From Singulisphaera sp. (GTDB lineage: Bacteria; Planctomycetota; Planctomycetia; Isosphaerales; Isosphaeraceae): a stretch of DNA of 32,911 bases. The stretch covers positions 1 through 32,911 of the forward strand of contig DAIDJG010000325.1 in the NCBI GenBank assembly GCA_027451445.1, read 5' to 3'. The notes under the pieces are model-generated. The model saw only the letters and a list, made by a program, of their open reading frames with translations. It was not told the origin of the DNA and searched no databases. The position numbers were made by a program, and so were the translations under genes. The number at the start of each line of letters is the position of its first letter. The first letter of the stretch is position 1. Shown piece by piece: positions 32,375 through 32,911 of this stretch.

Positions 32375-32911
32375 GTGACCATGCAACCGAAGCGAATAGC
32401 CCGTGTGATCACGATCCTTGTTGTAGGCATCGCGACGAACCGATCGTTCGCGGAAGATTGGGGCGCCTACGCGCTGATCCCGGCGAGCGCCCAGGGCCTG
32501 GTGCTCGAAGCCGTCGGTTCGGGGACGACCGAGGGAACGGTGGTTTCGATCGGCAAACCCGCCGGGTCGGCCAACCAGAAATGGCTCGTAATGCCCCAGG
32601 AAGACAACCTGTACGCGATCAAACCCTCGTACAGTTCGAACCTGGTGCTGGCCGTCGCCAGGGGCGGCCAGCGCAACGGCACGCCGATCGTGCTCGAAAC
32701 CGACAGCCGCAAACCCTGGCAGCGCTGGGCGCTCAAGAAGCACGAGAACGGCTTCTACAGTCTGCTCCCCAAGCACGTCAGCGGCCAGGGTCTGGATCAC
32801 CTCGGCGGCAAACCGACCCCAGGGGCACAGATCGACCTGTGGACGTACATTCCTACGGATCAGCATCTCCAGTGGATCATCAAGCCCCTCGCCGGCACAA
32901 CGGGAGCCACG
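32375..32911 (+). CDS. Secreted ricin-type beta-trefoil lectin domain protein (3' end outside window)
   Basis: Open frame running off the right edge. Start GTG at 32375 is favoured by AAGGA (32362-32366) at 8-base spacing; ATG at 32381 is two codons later. A signal peptide follows (QPKRIARVITILVVGIATNRSFA). The mature part is a ricin-B-like trefoil with the characteristic QxW repeats: NQKWLV, WQRWAL and LQWII, and repeat pattern YALIPASAQGLVLEAVG, YAIKPSYSSNLVLAVARGG and YSLLPKHVSGQGLDHLGG. Such domains bind glycans and are often attached to hydrolases. What follows the first trefoil is not in the window, so a catalytic domain may lie beyond. Confidence 0.8.
   Translation, partial: MTMQPKRIARVITILVVGIATNRSFAEDWGAYALIPASAQGLVLEAVGSGTTEGTVVSIGKPAGSANQKWLVMPQEDNLYAIKPSYSSNLVLAVARGGQRNGTPIVLETDSRKPWQRWALKKHENGFYSLLPKHVSGQGLDHLGGKPTPGAQIDLWTYIPTDQHLQWIIKPLAGTTGAT

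Overview
The window looks like chromosomal DNA from a planctomycete, probably of the Isosphaeraceae type. The clues are high GC throughout, an N-terminal LEPR-XLL export motif (LEPRLVLSA) on a very large secreted protein, Uma2-type endonuclease paralogs, a DUF4058 protein, secreted TolB-like propellers, a Tat-exported amidohydrolase and many short lineage-restricted membrane proteins. I saw no rRNA, tRNA, CRISPR array or complete transposon. Family names rest on motif recognition by eye; no search was run.

Layout. (1) 1-5243: a retron-like reverse transcriptase cut by the left edge, two small unrecognised soluble proteins, then a minus-strand operon (ArsR repressor, AHSA1/SRPBCC protein, small CPAC-motif membrane protein, DUF899 thioredoxin-like protein) whose promoter carries a palindromic operator between -35 and -10, then a DUF4058 protein. 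(2) 5299-15554: carbohydrate and surface functions, namely a 2260-residue GH81 beta-1,3-glucanase with several binding domains, a small membrane protein, and a minus-strand pair of amidohydrolase plus secreted beta-helix protein. (3) 15759-19286: a secreted TolB-like propeller, a tiny two-helix membrane protein, a PPOX-family flavoprotein and a VapBC-type toxin-antitoxin pair. (4) 19312-27832: the most unusual locus. A heavy-metal P1B-type ATPase is fused in one reading frame to an HflK-like SPFH domain. It is followed, after a block holding a DUF433/DUF5615 toxin-antitoxin pair, two Uma2 genes and a four-helix membrane protein, by a tightly overlapping hflC-hflK-lipoprotein-like operon. (5) 27833-32911: a palindromic MITE-like repeat, a secreted propeller-PHP phosphoesterase fusion, a repeat-rich spacer, a lysine-rich orphan protein and a ricin-type lectin cut by the right edge.

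How it fits together. The SPFH locus encodes one HflC, two HflK-type domains (one fused to the metal pump) and an exported NTF2-like protein. This suggests a membrane assembly in which a P-type ATPase sits in an HflK/C-like scaffold. The last 44 bases of the ATPase-HflK gene are repeated (38 of 44 identical) just beyond the DUF433/DUF5615 pair, so that pair appears to have been inserted at, or trapped behind, a duplicated 3' gene end that now separates the two halves of the SPFH system. The ArsR operon looks autoregulated, and its start codon lies about where transcription should begin, so its mRNA may be leaderless.
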